Notes under the pieces: generated by a model
Database searches by the model: none
The model's input: only the letters and a program-made list of their open reading frames with translations
Told to the model about the DNA's origin: nothing
Shown: piece by piece, positions 20,790-28,806 of the stretch
Layout of the letters: each line of letters opens with the position of its first letter
Position numbering within the stretch: the stretch's first letter is position 1
Translations under genes and position numbers: made by a program
Assembly (NCBI GenBank): GCA_913774845.1
Contig: CAJYJO010000003.1
Coordinates: 62,001-126,000, forward strand
From: an uncultured Microbacterium sp.
GTDB lineage: Bacteria > Actinomycetota > Actinomycetes > Actinomycetales > Microbacteriaceae
Direction of reading: 5' to 3'
Length of the DNA: 64,000 bases

Positions 20790-21992
20790 ATGCAGCAGAT
20801 TCCCGGCGCCTGGCAGCGAACGGCTCGCGGGGCGGGACTCCTCGCGCCGGACGGTTCCGCGATCCCGACCATCTTCGCCGAGATGAGCGCCCTCGCCGCC
20901 TCCACCGGCGCGTTGAACCTCGGGCAGGGGTTCCCCGACGAGGACGGCCCTCAGGCGGTGCTCGACGCGGCTCGCGAGGCGATCGCCGCCGGTATCAACC
21001 AGTACGCCCCCGGCCGCGGCTTCCCCGATCTGCTCGCCGCGGTCGCCCAGCATCAGAAGCGCTTCTACGGCATCGACCTCGACCCGGGTCGCGAGGTGCT
21101 CGTGACGGTCGGCGCGACCGAGGCGCTCGCCGCGACCCTGCTGGCGCTGATCGACGGTCCCGACGACGAGGTCGTGGTCTTCGAGCCCTACTACGACTCC
21201 TACGCCGCGTGCATCGCCCTGTCGGGTGCCAAACTCGTCCCGGTCCCCCTGCGCTGGCCCGACTTCCAACCCGACCTGGACCAGTTGGCATCCGCTGTCA
21301 CCGATCGCACCCGTGTGATCCTCGTGAACGACCCGCACAATCCCACCGGCTCGGTGTTCTCGAGCGAGGTGCGCGACGAGATCGTGCGTCTGGCGCACCG
21401 CCACGACGCGATCATCGTCACCGACGAGGTGTACGAGCACCTGGTGTTCGACGGACCGCACGTGCCGATCGCGACGCTCCCGGATGCCGCCGACCGCACG
21501 CTCATCATCTCGTCGGCGGGCAAGACCTTCTCCCTCACGGGATGGAAGACGGGGTGGGTGAGCGGACCGGCGGAGCTGGTGTCGGCCGTGATGGCGGTGA
21601 AGCAATTCCTCACGTACGTGGGCGGGTCGCCCTTCCAGCCCGCGGTCGCGGTGGGGCTGCGTTTGTCCGACGCGTTCTTCGCCTCGGTCGCGTCGGAGAT
21701 GGCCGCGAAGGCGCGTCTGCTGGGTACCGGTCTCCGCGCCGCGGGTTTCGACGTCTCCTCTCCCGCCGGGTCGTATTTCACGGTGGTGGATGCCGCCCCG
21801 CTCGGCGCGACCGACGCCGACGCGTTCTGCCGCGAACTGCCCGCTCGCGCCGGGGTGGTCGGCATCCCGCTCACCGCTTTCGTCACTCCCGCGCACCGCG
21901 ACCGGTACGCGACGCTCGTCCGTTTCGCCGCGTGCAAGCGCGTGGAGGTGCTCGCCGACGCCGCGGAGCGGCTGGCCGGCATGGCTCGCTGA
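20790..21992 (+). CDS. Class I/II PLP aminotransferase, KAT/YbdL-like
   Basis: The 400-residue enzyme has all fold-type I landmarks: NLGQGFPDEDGP, NQYAPGRGFPDL, VGATEALAA, NDPHNPTGSVF, IVTDEVYEHLVF, and the PLP lysine in SSAGKTFSLTGWKTGW (about residue 244). These motifs are those of the kynurenine/glutamine transaminase K/methionine aminotransferase (YbdL) group; actinobacterial members are often annotated as N-succinyldiaminopimelate aminotransferase (dapC), which I cannot exclude. It converges on an omega-amidase-type nitrilase, which supports a glutamine or methionine keto-acid transaminase role. Confidence 0.88.
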   Translation: MQQIPGAWQRTARGAGLLAPDGSAIPTIFAEMSALAASTGALNLGQGFPDEDGPQAVLDAAREAIAAGINQYAPGRGFPDLLAAVAQHQKRFYGIDLDPGREVLVTVGATEALAATLLALIDGPDDEVVVFEPYYDSYAACIALSGAKLVPVPLRWPDFQPDLDQLASAVTDRTRVILVNDPHNPTGSVFSSEVRDEIVRLAHRHDAIIVTDEVYEHLVFDGPHVPIATLPDAADRTLIISSAGKTFSLTGWKTGWVSGPAELVSAVMAVKQFLTYVGGSPFQPAVAVGLRLSDAFFASVASEMAAKARLLGTGLRAAGFDVSSPAGSYFTVVDAAPLGATDADAFCRELPARAGVVGIPLTAFVTPAHRDRYATLVRFAACKRVEVLADAAERLAGMAR

Positions 21993-22076
21993 CGCAATTG
22001 CTGTTCATCGCCGAGGCGGGCACCGAAGCGTCGGGGAAGATCCGACTCACCCGCCGGCAGCCTCCCGTCGACGGGA

Positions 22077-22883
22077 TCAGCGCGGAGTGACGCGGAACCG
22101 GCGCAGCTCGAGGGCGGGATTCACCCGGCGCACCCGAGCGATCGCCTCGGGATCAACGTGGGCGACGGCGATGTCGGTGGCCGTGCCCACCTGAGCCAGG
22201 GCCACGCCCTGCGGGTCGACGATCATCGAGTGACCCACGCCGAGGGGCGGCGGGTGGTCGGCCGCCGCGACGAAGAACGTATTCTCGATCGCCCGGGCCT
22301 GCAACAGCGTGCGCCAGTGGTGCTCTTTGAGCGGACCGCGCACCCACTCCGCGGGCACGAGCGCGACGTCGACTCCGGCGTCGGCGAGCGTGCGCGCCAC
22401 CTCCGGGAAACGCAGGTCGTAACAGGTCATCAGCCCGAAGCGCAGCCCGTGCGCCTCGAACGTCTGCGGGGGGACGATCTCGCCCGGCTCGACCCAGTCG
22501 GACTCGCGCTGGCCGAACGCGTCGTACAGGTGCAGTTTGCGGTACACCGACCGGATGCCATCCCCCGCCACCGCCACGACCGCGTTGCGCACCCGCCGGC
22601 CGTCGTCGGCCTTCTCGAGCAGGCCCGCGACCACGACGACGTCGAGCTCGCCGGCGAGCGCGGTGAGCGCGGCGACGAAGGGACCGTCGAGGTCTTCGGC
22701 GTTCTCGGCGAGGGAGGCGTCGAAGGGGTCGACGAAGTAGCTGGAGTACTCGGGGAAGACGACGATGCGCGCGCCGCGTGCGGCGGCCGCACGGGTGGCC
22801 GCGTCGATGTCGGTGAGGTTGCCCTCCCGCGAGGCCGCGGGGGCGAACTGCGCGACGGCGATGCCGACGGTGTCGTGGGTCAT
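22077..22883 (-). CDS. Nitrilase-superfamily amidase (omega-amidase/Nit2-like)
   Basis: The 268-residue carbon-nitrogen hydrolase shows the Glu-Lys-Cys triad: E in VVFPEYSSYF (about 44), K in YRKLHLYDAFG (about 115) and C in LMTCYDLRFPE (about 152). Members of this branch hydrolyse alpha-ketoglutaramate, alpha-ketosuccinamate or deaminated glutathione. I chose the ATG at 22883 (MTHDTVGIAVAQFAP), which overlaps the upstream DUF6328 stop by 4 nt; the frame stays open much further upstream but without homology. Pairing with the adjacent aminotransferase fits removal of the omega-amide product of glutamine transamination. Confidence 0.88.
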   Translation of the reverse strand: MTHDTVGIAVAQFAPAASREGNLTDIDAATRAAAARGARIVVFPEYSSYFVDPFDASLAENAEDLDGPFVAALTALAGELDVVVVAGLLEKADDGRRVRNAVVAVAGDGIRSVYRKLHLYDAFGQRESDWVEPGEIVPPQTFEAHGLRFGLMTCYDLRFPEVARTLADAGVDVALVPAEWVRGPLKEHHWRTLLQARAIENTFFVAAADHPPPLGVGHSMIVDPQGVALAQVGTATDIAVAHVDPEAIARVRRVNPALELRRFRVTPR

Positions 22884-23377
22884 TGCGCGGTCTCCCTCCC
22901 GCGGCGCCGAATGATGAGCGGCGCCACGATCCACAGTACGAGGATGACGGCGCCGAGCACGACACCCGCCGCGATCGACGCCTCGAGGGTCACGACCACA
23001 TCGAAGACGAACACGACCACGCCGACCAGCAGCAACGACACCAGCGCGAGCGCTCCGCGCAGCGATCGGTGTCCGAACCGCACGAGAGCCGGCTTCACCT
23101 GCAGGTGGAACACCGCGCGGTGCAGGGCCACCGGTGCGAGGGCGAGGACGGCGCTGAGCGCCGACAACGCGATAAGGGTCAGGTAGAGGATCCGCTGCCC
23201 ACCGCCGAGCTCGGCGAACGACGGCTGGAAGGCCAGCGCGAGAAGGAACCCGGTGAGGATCTGGGTGCCTGTCTGCAGCACGCGAAGTTCCTGCAGGATC
23301 TCGTTCCAGTTGCGGTCCGCACGCTGCGCGGGGCTCTCGGGGCGGCCGTCGTCGAAATCGTCGAGAGAGGTGCTCAC
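22880..23377 (-). CDS. DUF6328 family membrane protein
   Basis: The 165-residue protein has an N-terminal RNWNEILQELRVLQTGTQILTGFLLALAFQ, characteristic of the DUF6328 family, and four hydrophobic helices ending in a short basic tail (RRRGRE). Function is unknown. I prefer the GTG at 23377, which has GGGAG 9 nt upstream; a GTG at 23398 in frame is possible. Translationally coupled to the amidase gene by an ATGA overlap. Confidence 0.82.
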   Translation of the reverse strand: MSTSLDDFDDGRPESPAQRADRNWNEILQELRVLQTGTQILTGFLLALAFQPSFAELGGGQRILYLTLIALSALSAVLALAPVALHRAVFHLQVKPALVRFGHRSLRGALALVSLLLVGVVVFVFDVVVTLEASIAAGVVLGAVILVLWIVAPLIIRRRGRETAQ

Positions 23378-23460
23378 CAGGTGATTCTCCCGCGACACTC
23401 CCGGGCGGCACGTCCGGATTTGCCATCGCGTTCATCTCCGCGTAATGTTTTCTCTTGTGC

Positions 23461-23534
23461 CGCGGGGTGGAGCAGCTCGGTAGCTCGCTGGGCTCATAAC
23501 CCAGAGGTCGCAGGTTCAAATCCTGTCCCCGCAA
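23461..23534 (+). tRNA. Initiator tRNA-fMet (CAT)
   Basis: The 74-nt cloverleaf has a CAT anticodon in CTCATAA, the anticodon stem CTGGG/CCCAG with the three G:C pairs typical of initiators, the T-loop GGTTCAAATCC and acceptor GCGGGG/CCCCGC. Position 1 is C opposite A72, the unpaired end that marks an initiator tRNA. CCA is not encoded. Confidence 0.95.
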
Positions 23535-23539
23535 CAAGA

Positions 23540-23578
23540 AGAAGGCCCCGGATCGCAAGATCCGGGGCCCTTCTGCCT
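23540..23578 (+). terminator. Terminator after tRNA-fMet
   Basis: Arms AGAAGGCCCCGGATC and GATCCGGGGCCCTTCT (one bulged base) close a GCAA tetraloop and are followed by GCCTTT. A near-copy lies at 33705-33738. Confidence 0.9.
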
Positions 23579-23682
23579 TTCCCGGATGCCGCCCCCTCAC
23601 CCGCTTTTTCACCCGTTCAGGCCGTATTTTTCACCTGTGGAAAAGCTTCCCCGAACGCGGTTCGCGATGTTCACTGGATCGC

Positions 23683-23973
23683 ATGTCCGCGTTCTCCGTC
23701 GATCCCGAATCCCTCGAAGCAGCGGCGGCCGCCGCACGCAAGATGGCGGATGCCGCCACACCCACCACGGGTGTCGAGCATCCTTCCGACGTGGGCCACG
23801 ACGGTCTCGCCGATGCCATCCGTCACTTCGCCACCGAGGTCGACCATGCGTGGAAAGCCCGGATCGACGACCTGCACGCCATCCCCACGACACTCGCTGA
23901 CAGCGCATCGACCTACGAGAACGCCGACGCCGAGGCGGCCGCCGTCCTCCGTCAGGCGGACGGGCACATCTGA
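23683..23973 (+). CDS. ESX/WXG100-like small helical protein (type VII secretion target type)
   Basis: The 96-residue acidic, Ala-rich, all-helical protein has no cysteine and no signal peptide. Two long amphipathic helices (about 8-25 and 43-60) and the segment DHAWKARIDDLHAI place it near the EspC/DUF2580-like group of WXG100-sized proteins. A DUF1023 hydrolase with a WXG-like head follows 2 nt later. Such pairs are usually substrates of type VII secretion. No EccC or other secretion machinery is in the window. Confidence 0.72.
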   Translation: MSAFSVDPESLEAAAAAARKMADAATPTTGVEHPSDVGHDGLADAIRHFATEVDHAWKARIDDLHAIPTTLADSASTYENADAEAAAVLRQADGHI

Positions 23974-23975
23974 TC

Positions 23976-25712
23976 ATGCTGACGATGTCGACCGATCCGT
24001 CGGTGCTGATCCCCGGCTCCCCCGTCTCGATTCAGCAAGCGATCGCCGGGTGGAAGGGACGAGCGAACAGGGCCGACCAGAACGCGCTGTCGCTTCGAGC
24101 CTTCACCGCACCCGAGGGATGGGAGGGTTCGGCGCCCCGGGCCTTCCGGAGGCACGTCGAGAAGGTCGCCGCATCCTGGACGCTTCTACAGAACTCCTTG
24201 ACCGTCGCGTCCGGGGCCCTGCAGGAGTACAGCTCGACGCTCGACTGGGCGCGCGATCAAGCCGGCGTCGCCATCGACACCTGGATCCAGGCCGAGCGAG
24301 CCGAGAGCCAGGTGTCGATGCTGCCGGCCCCCTCGCAAAGCGCGTTCGACGCGAGCGCGCTGCGGACCAAGGCGTGGGAGATCCTCCGCCACGCACAGTC
24401 CCGCGTCGCCGAGGCGGGCGACCGCGCGGCCGGCATCATCCGCACGGCGGCCGCACAGCCCACCCTGAGCGCCGAGACGTGGCGGCGGATGGGGGAAGCC
24501 GTCACCACGTCTGCGCAGGCGGCAGCGCTGCTTTCCACACTCTCCCCCGCTGACCTCGACGACGTTCTCTCGGCCCGTCCTGAGCTCATCGACCTCGTGA
24601 AGAACCTCGATGCCGACGCCGCGAAGAACTGGTGGAGAGCGCTGACGCCGGCCGCGCAGAGCGCACTCATCCGCACCCTGCCGGGCGTGATCGGCAACCT
24701 CGAGGGCGTGCCGTACGGCGCCCGCGACAAGGCGAATCGGCGGGCGCTGGCGTCGCGGTTGGCGGAGGTTGAGAAAGAGCTCTCCGACGCACTCAAGCCC
24801 TTCCCGGAGTCGCCACCCCCGACCGCCGAGGAGATGCACGATCGGCACCTGCGAGTGGAGTCTGCTCGCGAAGACCTCGCCGCGCTCCAAGGCGTGCGAG
24901 ACGGGCTGAAGACAGACCCCGACCGTCCCCCGCGTTTTCTGGTCAGCCTGACGGACGACCATCCCCCGCTCGCCGCTGTCTCCATCGGTGATCTCGACAC
25001 GGCTGACAACATCACCGTCGCCGTCCCGGGTATGACGTCGGAGGCGGCGGGGATGCGGGAGTGGGCGGATTCCTGCGAGAACCTTCAGTTGCGGCAAGGC
25101 GATCTGGACTCCGATCGTCAGCACGCGGTGGTGGCGTGGATCGGATACAAGGCCCCGGCATCACCCTCGGAGGGAGACGTCTCCGTGTTCACAAATTCAC
25201 TCGCCCGCGCGGGCGCGGAAAATCTGAATCGCGCTCTCGACGGAATCGTCTCTGCTGCCGATGACGCAGTCATCAACGTCGTGGCCCACAGCTATGGGTC
25301 TACTACTGCCTCCATTGCGTTGACCGAAAGCAATGTGCGCGTCGACAGCTTCGTCGCCATCGGGAGTGCGGGCTTTCCCACCGAGATTAACGAGGCACGC
25401 GACCTCAATGCAGACAACGTGTTCGCCGGTGAAGCACGGGCGGTCATCCCGTTCACCGGTGCGAAAGGCGACGCCTGGGCGTGGATAGGCCGCACATCTG
25501 ACCACCCCGTCGATCCAACGCACCCGCTCTTTGGCGCCACGACCTTCGACGTCGACGGCGGTCAAGACGGGGTGGCGGTGACGGAGCACGTGACGACCAC
25601 CCCTGACGGAACGGGATATCTCGATCCCACCACCCAGTCACTCGAGAACGTCGCGCTCGCAACGGTGAGACGCGGTACAGAAGTTTCGGCCGCCGGGTTT
25701 TGGCTGTTCTGA
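23976..25712 (+). CDS. DUF1023-type alpha/beta hydrolase with WXG-like N-terminal domain
   Basis: The 578-residue protein has a helical head (about 1-110) containing APEGWEGSAPRAFRRHVEKV, a W-x-G turn as in WXG100 proteins. A long helical linker follows, then an alpha/beta-hydrolase domain (about 340-530). The nucleophile is Ser439 in NVVAHSYGSTTA; DNITVAVPGM and AWIGYKAP are typical of actinobacterial DUF1023 proteins. Histidine near the end (VTEHVTTTP) could complete the triad. It is probably exported by type VII secretion as an effector or envelope lipase/esterase; the substrate is unknown. No strong ribosome site separates the starts at 23976 and 23985. Confidence 0.78.
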   Translation: MLTMSTDPSVLIPGSPVSIQQAIAGWKGRANRADQNALSLRAFTAPEGWEGSAPRAFRRHVEKVAASWTLLQNSLTVASGALQEYSSTLDWARDQAGVAIDTWIQAERAESQVSMLPAPSQSAFDASALRTKAWEILRHAQSRVAEAGDRAAGIIRTAAAQPTLSAETWRRMGEAVTTSAQAAALLSTLSPADLDDVLSARPELIDLVKNLDADAAKNWWRALTPAAQSALIRTLPGVIGNLEGVPYGARDKANRRALASRLAEVEKELSDALKPFPESPPPTAEEMHDRHLRVESAREDLAALQGVRDGLKTDPDRPPRFLVSLTDDHPPLAAVSIGDLDTADNITVAVPGMTSEAAGMREWADSCENLQLRQGDLDSDRQHAVVAWIGYKAPASPSEGDVSVFTNSLARAGAENLNRALDGIVSAADDAVINVVAHSYGSTTASIALTESNVRVDSFVAIGSAGFPTEINEARDLNADNVFAGEARAVIPFTGAKGDAWAWIGRTSDHPVDPTHPLFGATTFDVDGGQDGVAVTEHVTTTPDGTGYLDPTTQSLENVALATVRRGTEVSAAGFWLF

Positions 25713-25728
25713 GAGGAGGAGCACGGAA

Positions 25729-26232
25729 GTGACAACGAGGCTCGGGCGGAGGCTGACGGTCGTGACATGCGCGTTCATCGTCACTCTGCTGTCCATTTCG
25801 GGGTGTAATGCCCCACAACGCATTGACCGAACCGCGCCGCAAGTCGAGGAGCTCCTCGTCTCCGTCGTGAGCACTTCGGCGGACCAGCTGGACGTCAGCG
25901 AGTGGGAGCAGCGCGGCGGCAGGCCGCGCCCCTCCCCGTGTTCACAGCCGCACACTTCGCACTTCACGTGGACGATCAAGGCAGCGCCCGGGGACGAACC
26001 GCTATCTGATGCCGAGAAAATGAAGGCGTATTGGGAAGGCCTCGGGATGCAGGCCCGCCTCGTAACGGGGTCGCGCCCCGCGGTCTACGCGAGCGGAGGC
26101 GACGTGACCGCCATCGCCTTCAACACCGACGCGCATTCATACACCATTTCCGGTAGTTCTCTCTGCGCGGACGGCAACCCCGCGGATCTCGACGACCGCC
26201 CGAGCATCGCACCCGCGCCGACGCCCGAATGA
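25729..26232 (+). CDS. Lipoprotein, paralogue 1 of a local family
   Basis: The 167-residue product has a lipoprotein signal peptide with lipobox LSISGC (Cys at about 26). The mature part carries EEW/W..RGGRP.P.PC, HFTWTI, DAEKMKAYWEGLGMQARLV, VYASGGDVTAIAF and a terminal SSLCADG, and ends in a Pro-rich tail. Two cysteines beyond the lipobox probably form a disulfide. Two intact paralogues and one wreck follow. The layout is reminiscent of LppA-like actinobacterial lipoproteins, but the match is uncertain. The GTG start has GAGGAGGAG upstream. It follows the DUF1023 gene by 16 nt. Confidence 0.8.
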   Translation: MTTRLGRRLTVVTCAFIVTLLSISGCNAPQRIDRTAPQVEELLVSVVSTSADQLDVSEWEQRGGRPRPSPCSQPHTSHFTWTIKAAPGDEPLSDAEKMKAYWEGLGMQARLVTGSRPAVYASGGDVTAIAFNTDAHSYTISGSSLCADGNPADLDDRPSIAPAPTPE

Positions 26233-26305
26233 TGTGTCCGAGCCCGAACTGCGGGGAGGGCGACGCAACGTCGCAAGCCCGCAGTTGGATACCGGAAGAC
26301 CTGCG

Positions 26306-26791
26306 ATGAGAACTCGCCCTCTCCCAGCGCGGCTGCTCGCATGCGGCGCTCTTCTCGGAGTGCTGCTCACAATCGGTGGCTGCCTCAATCAGAACAATGA
26401 TCTGTCTTCTACCGAGACGGAGGACCGCCTCAGAGGCATTGTCGAGAGGACTGCCGACCTCCTTCCTGATCAGGAATGGCGGCGCTCTGCCGGGGAACCT
26501 GACGAGGAGCTTTGCGGCGAGAACGACCGTGTCCGCTTCACCTGGAGCATCGTGGCAGATCCGGGAACTGAGCACCTTCGAGATGCGCAACGGGTGCGCC
26601 AGAAGTGGGATGACCTGGGGATGGATGTCCGACTTGTGGAGGAGCCAAATCCCGTCGTCTACGCAACGGGGGCGGAACTCGAGCGCATGTACTTCAGCAC
26701 AGGTCCGGGGCTTTACGTCATCGCAGGCACTTCGCTTTGTGCCGCAGAAGACCCGCACGCCGTGGAGCGTCGGCCGACCTCCGCGCACTGA
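26306..26791 (+). CDS. Lipoprotein, paralogue 2 of a local family
   Basis: The 161-residue lipoprotein has lipobox LTIGGC (Cys about 26). It shares with its neighbours the pattern RFTWSIVADPG, DAQRVRQKWDDLGMDVRLVE, VVYATGAELERMYFSTGPG and GTSLCAAEDP. The W...GG.P..PC element of paralogue 1 is diverged (WRRSAGEPDEELC). I chose the ATG at 26306; the sequence just before it (CCGGAAGACCTGCGATGAGA) closely matches that before the wrecked copy at 28082. It is followed 25 nt later by a WXG100 gene. Confidence 0.78.
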   Translation: MRTRPLPARLLACGALLGVLLTIGGCLNQNNDLSSTETEDRLRGIVERTADLLPDQEWRRSAGEPDEELCGENDRVRFTWSIVADPGTEHLRDAQRVRQKWDDLGMDVRLVEEPNPVVYATGAELERMYFSTGPGLYVIAGTSLCAAEDPHAVERRPTSAH

Positions 26792-26816
26792 ATGAGTCCT
26801 ATAGAACGGAGCCCCC

Positions 26817-27110
26817 ATGACGATCAGCTTCGACCAATCCCGTTTGGACGAGCATCTCCAGCTCATGTCGAATCACGCCGCCGCTGTCGAGTCCGTCCTC
26901 GCCGAGCTCGACAAGCAGTCAGAGCTGCTGCGCGCCCAGTGGGACGGCCAGGCCAAGCGCGCCTACGAGAGCAAGCACGCCCAGTGGTCCTGGACCATGT
27001 TCGATCGTCGCGCGCTGCTCGAGAACGCGGCGTCCGCAGCGAGATCCGCCGCGGAAATCCTGATACGCGCGAACACCGAGGTGACCAAGAAATGGGAAAG
27101 CCTCTCGTAG
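26817..27110 (+). CDS. WXG100 family protein
   Basis: The 97-residue protein forms a helical hairpin with the W-x-G turn at QWDGQAKRAY (about residues 41-50), the family hallmark, and no cysteines. GGAGC lies about 6 nt before the ATG. WXG100 proteins are exported as dimers by type VII secretion. A frameshifted, truncated duplicate lies at 28377. Its position among lipoprotein genes suggests that the lipoproteins and WXG100 proteins act or are regulated together. Confidence 0.85.
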   Translation: MTISFDQSRLDEHLQLMSNHAAAVESVLAELDKQSELLRAQWDGQAKRAYESKHAQWSWTMFDRRALLENAASAARSAAEILIRANTEVTKKWESLS

Positions 27111-27262
27111 GGCTGATTCACCTTCCCGCTCAAGCGAAGCCGCAGACCGACCTTGTCGCGTCGCGGGCGTCACGCGACGTCGGGGTGCGGGTCGGCGGGA
27201 CGTCGGACCACCCCGTGCTCCCTACTCGCGCGGCGTCATCTCGACCGAGATTTCAAGTCGCC

Positions 27263-27275
27263 GGGGGGGGGGGGG
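27263..27275 (+). repeat. 13-base poly-G tract in the leader region of a lipoprotein gene
   Basis: Thirteen consecutive G residues lie 73 bp before the ATG at 27349, the longest homopolymer I noticed in the window. The surrounding 238 bp (27111-27348) contain no convincing gene. Such tracts are prone to slippage, in the cell or during sequencing. Confidence 0.9.
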
Positions 27276-27348
27276 CACCCAACTGACCGGCAACGAAACG
27301 ACATGTCGCCGCGCGCAAGTGGCGCTAGGAGAGAGTGAGAGCCATCGA

Positions 27349-27879
27349 ATGAGAGCACGGCGCCGGCTATCGATCAGCGCCCTCGCCATGCTGTCGTTCC
27401 TCCTCGGAAGCTGCGCAGAGCCGGACGTGGCACCGAGTAGCGCCTCCGAAGTAGAGGAAGCGCTCATTTCCCTCATGACGGATGCGGCGGCGCAGTTGCC
27501 GGTTGGTAAGTGGGAGCCGGTGGGCGGCCGCCCAGCACCAGGTCCATGCCCCGGGGACTATCGGGCCAGGTTTTCCTGGTCGATCTCGGCACCTCGTGGC
27601 GACGACCCACTAGCGGACGCTAAGCGCATCGCGTCCTATTGGTCAGGACTCGGCATGCGTACGCGCCTCGTGGAGGCCCCCATTCCCTCCGTTTTCGCAA
27701 CGGGCGGCGGCGTGCAGGGCGCGTCCTTCGTCACCGGACCATCTCTTTACGCGGTGCACGGCACGTCGTTGTGCGCCGAGGGCGACTCCGCGGACCTGGA
27801 AGACCGACCGACGGTGCCACCTCGTGCGCCCCTCCCTGGAGCGTCACCTACGCCCCCGAGCATCCCGCAGCCCCGATGA
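27349..27879 (+). CDS. Lipoprotein, paralogue 3 of a local family
   Basis: The 176-residue lipoprotein has lipobox FLLGSC. Shared family elements are EVEEALISLMTDAAAQLPVGKWEPVGGRPAPGPC, RFSWSIS, DAKRIASYWSGLGMRTRLVE, VFATGGGVQGASFVTGPSLY and GTSLCAEGDSADLEDRPTV, followed by a Pro-rich end. I chose the ATG at 27349 because the Arg-rich signal peptide starts there; a GTG at 27319 extends the frame by ten residues. GGAGAG lies about 16 nt upstream, which is far. Confidence 0.76.
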   Translation: MRARRRLSISALAMLSFLLGSCAEPDVAPSSASEVEEALISLMTDAAAQLPVGKWEPVGGRPAPGPCPGDYRARFSWSISAPRGDDPLADAKRIASYWSGLGMRTRLVEAPIPSVFATGGGVQGASFVTGPSLYAVHGTSLCAEGDSADLEDRPTVPPRAPLPGASPTPPSIPQPR

Positions 27880-28081
27880 ATCCGACTTTCGGAGCGCGTA
27901 CGTGCGGAACGGATTCGGGGAGAGGGGAGCCGGCGGCTATCGGGAGCCACAGCAGCAGTACGCCGCGCGGCGACGGCTACCTGCACCATTTCACCGGACC
28001 ATTGCGGGACATCGCGATGGCCCCGATCGGCCAGGGTGATGCTGTCGCCCCTGCCCGCGGTTCGATTCCGGAGGACCTTCG

Positions 28082-28369
28082 ATGAGACGAGGTGTCCACG
28101 GCAAGCGACTCATCGTCAGCGTCGTCATCCTCCTTGGCGACGCTCAACGAATTTCCGAAAGGTGGCAGCAACTCGGGACGACCCTGCGTCTCGTCGAGAG
28201 GCCGCACCCCGTCGTGTTCGCGACCGGGGGCGGCTTCCAGGGAATGACCTTCAGCACCGGACCGGGCCGCTACTACCTCACGGCCACCTCGCTCTGCTTC
28301 GAGGGCGACGCGGCAGACCTGGAAAGTCGACCGACGCTCGCGCCTCCCTACATGACCCCTCATGAGAAG
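28082..28369 (+). pseudogene. Wrecked fourth copy of the lipoprotein family (internal deletion)
   Basis: The frame begins with a signal-peptide-like MRRGVHGKRLIVSVVILLG and then jumps straight to DAQRISERWQQLGTTLRLVE, VVFATGGGFQGMTFSTGPG and TSLCFEGDAADLESRPTLAPP. Compared with the copy at 27349, the lipobox cysteine and about 65-75 residues of the N-terminal domain are missing. The original stop is also lost, so the frame reads on to 28597 into unrelated sequence. The 202 bp before it (27880-28081) hold no clear gene. Confidence 0.75.
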
Positions 28370-28376
28370 AGCCGCC

Positions 28377-28478
28377 ATGACCATCAGCTTCGACCAATCA
28401 CGCTTCGACGAAGCATCTTCACGTCATGGGGAACCGCGCCGCCGCTGTCGAGTCCGTCCTCACCGAGCTCGACGTCGT
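28377..28478 (+). pseudogene. Frameshifted, truncated duplicate of the WXG100 gene
   Basis: The start, ATGACCATCAGCTTCGACCA, is nearly identical to the start of the WXG100 gene at 26817. One extra A in GACGAAGCATCT (GACGAGCATCT in the intact gene) shifts the frame after about 12 codons. Similarity continues through GCCGCCGCTGTCGAGTCC to GAGCTCGAC and then stops, so the W-x-G turn and second helix are gone. Confidence 0.8.
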
Positions 28479-28496
28479 TTGTCTGTGCGCCGTTGA

Positions 28497-28715
28497 CTAC
28501 CCTCCTGAGCGAGTTGTTCCGCGCAATGTCCTCACGACGTTGGCTTCTACGAGGACCGGCACATAATTACGCAGTCGCACGCGGCCGAACCGGCTGACCT
28601 CGCCAGCGATCAGCTCGACAAGCCTGTCCTCCGGCACGGACGGAAATCGACGTGAAACCCGCACGAGGACATGAACGAGCGCTTCGTACTCGTCAGCCGG
28701 GTTTGTGACGCTCAT
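28497..28715 (-). CDS. Small three-helix-bundle protein
   Basis: The 72-residue protein has the pattern VHVLVRVSRRFPSVPEDRLVEL...SRFGRVRLRNYVPVLVEA, seen in actinobacterial three-helix-bundle dimerisation-domain proteins of unknown function. The ATG at 28715 is the only reasonable start. It points towards the decayed WXG100 copy and probably cuts into the end of the old array. Confidence 0.6.
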   Translation of the reverse strand: MSVTNPADEYEALVHVLVRVSRRFPSVPEDRLVELIAGEVSRFGRVRLRNYVPVLVEANVVRTLRGTTRSGG

Positions 28716-28806
28716 TCATCCAGAGTGCGCCTCGACTGGGCCGCCAGGGCCGGGTGAGACCGTTGTGCAGCGCATTTCGACGTAGCCACCTGGACGGGTG
28801 GTCTGA

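Noticed and set aside
22884-23612. N-terminal extension of the nitrilase (511-codon frame)
   Set aside because: The extension overlaps the DUF6328 gene and tRNA in another frame and shows no homology; the family start is at 22883.
26792-27286. 164-codon ORF running through the poly-G tract
   Set aside because: It overlaps the WXG100 gene in another frame, is Arg-rich without pattern, and its end depends on the exact G count.
23683-28480. A complete type VII secretion system
   Set aside because: Only substrate-like genes occur; no EccB, EccC, EccD or mycosin-like gene is present.
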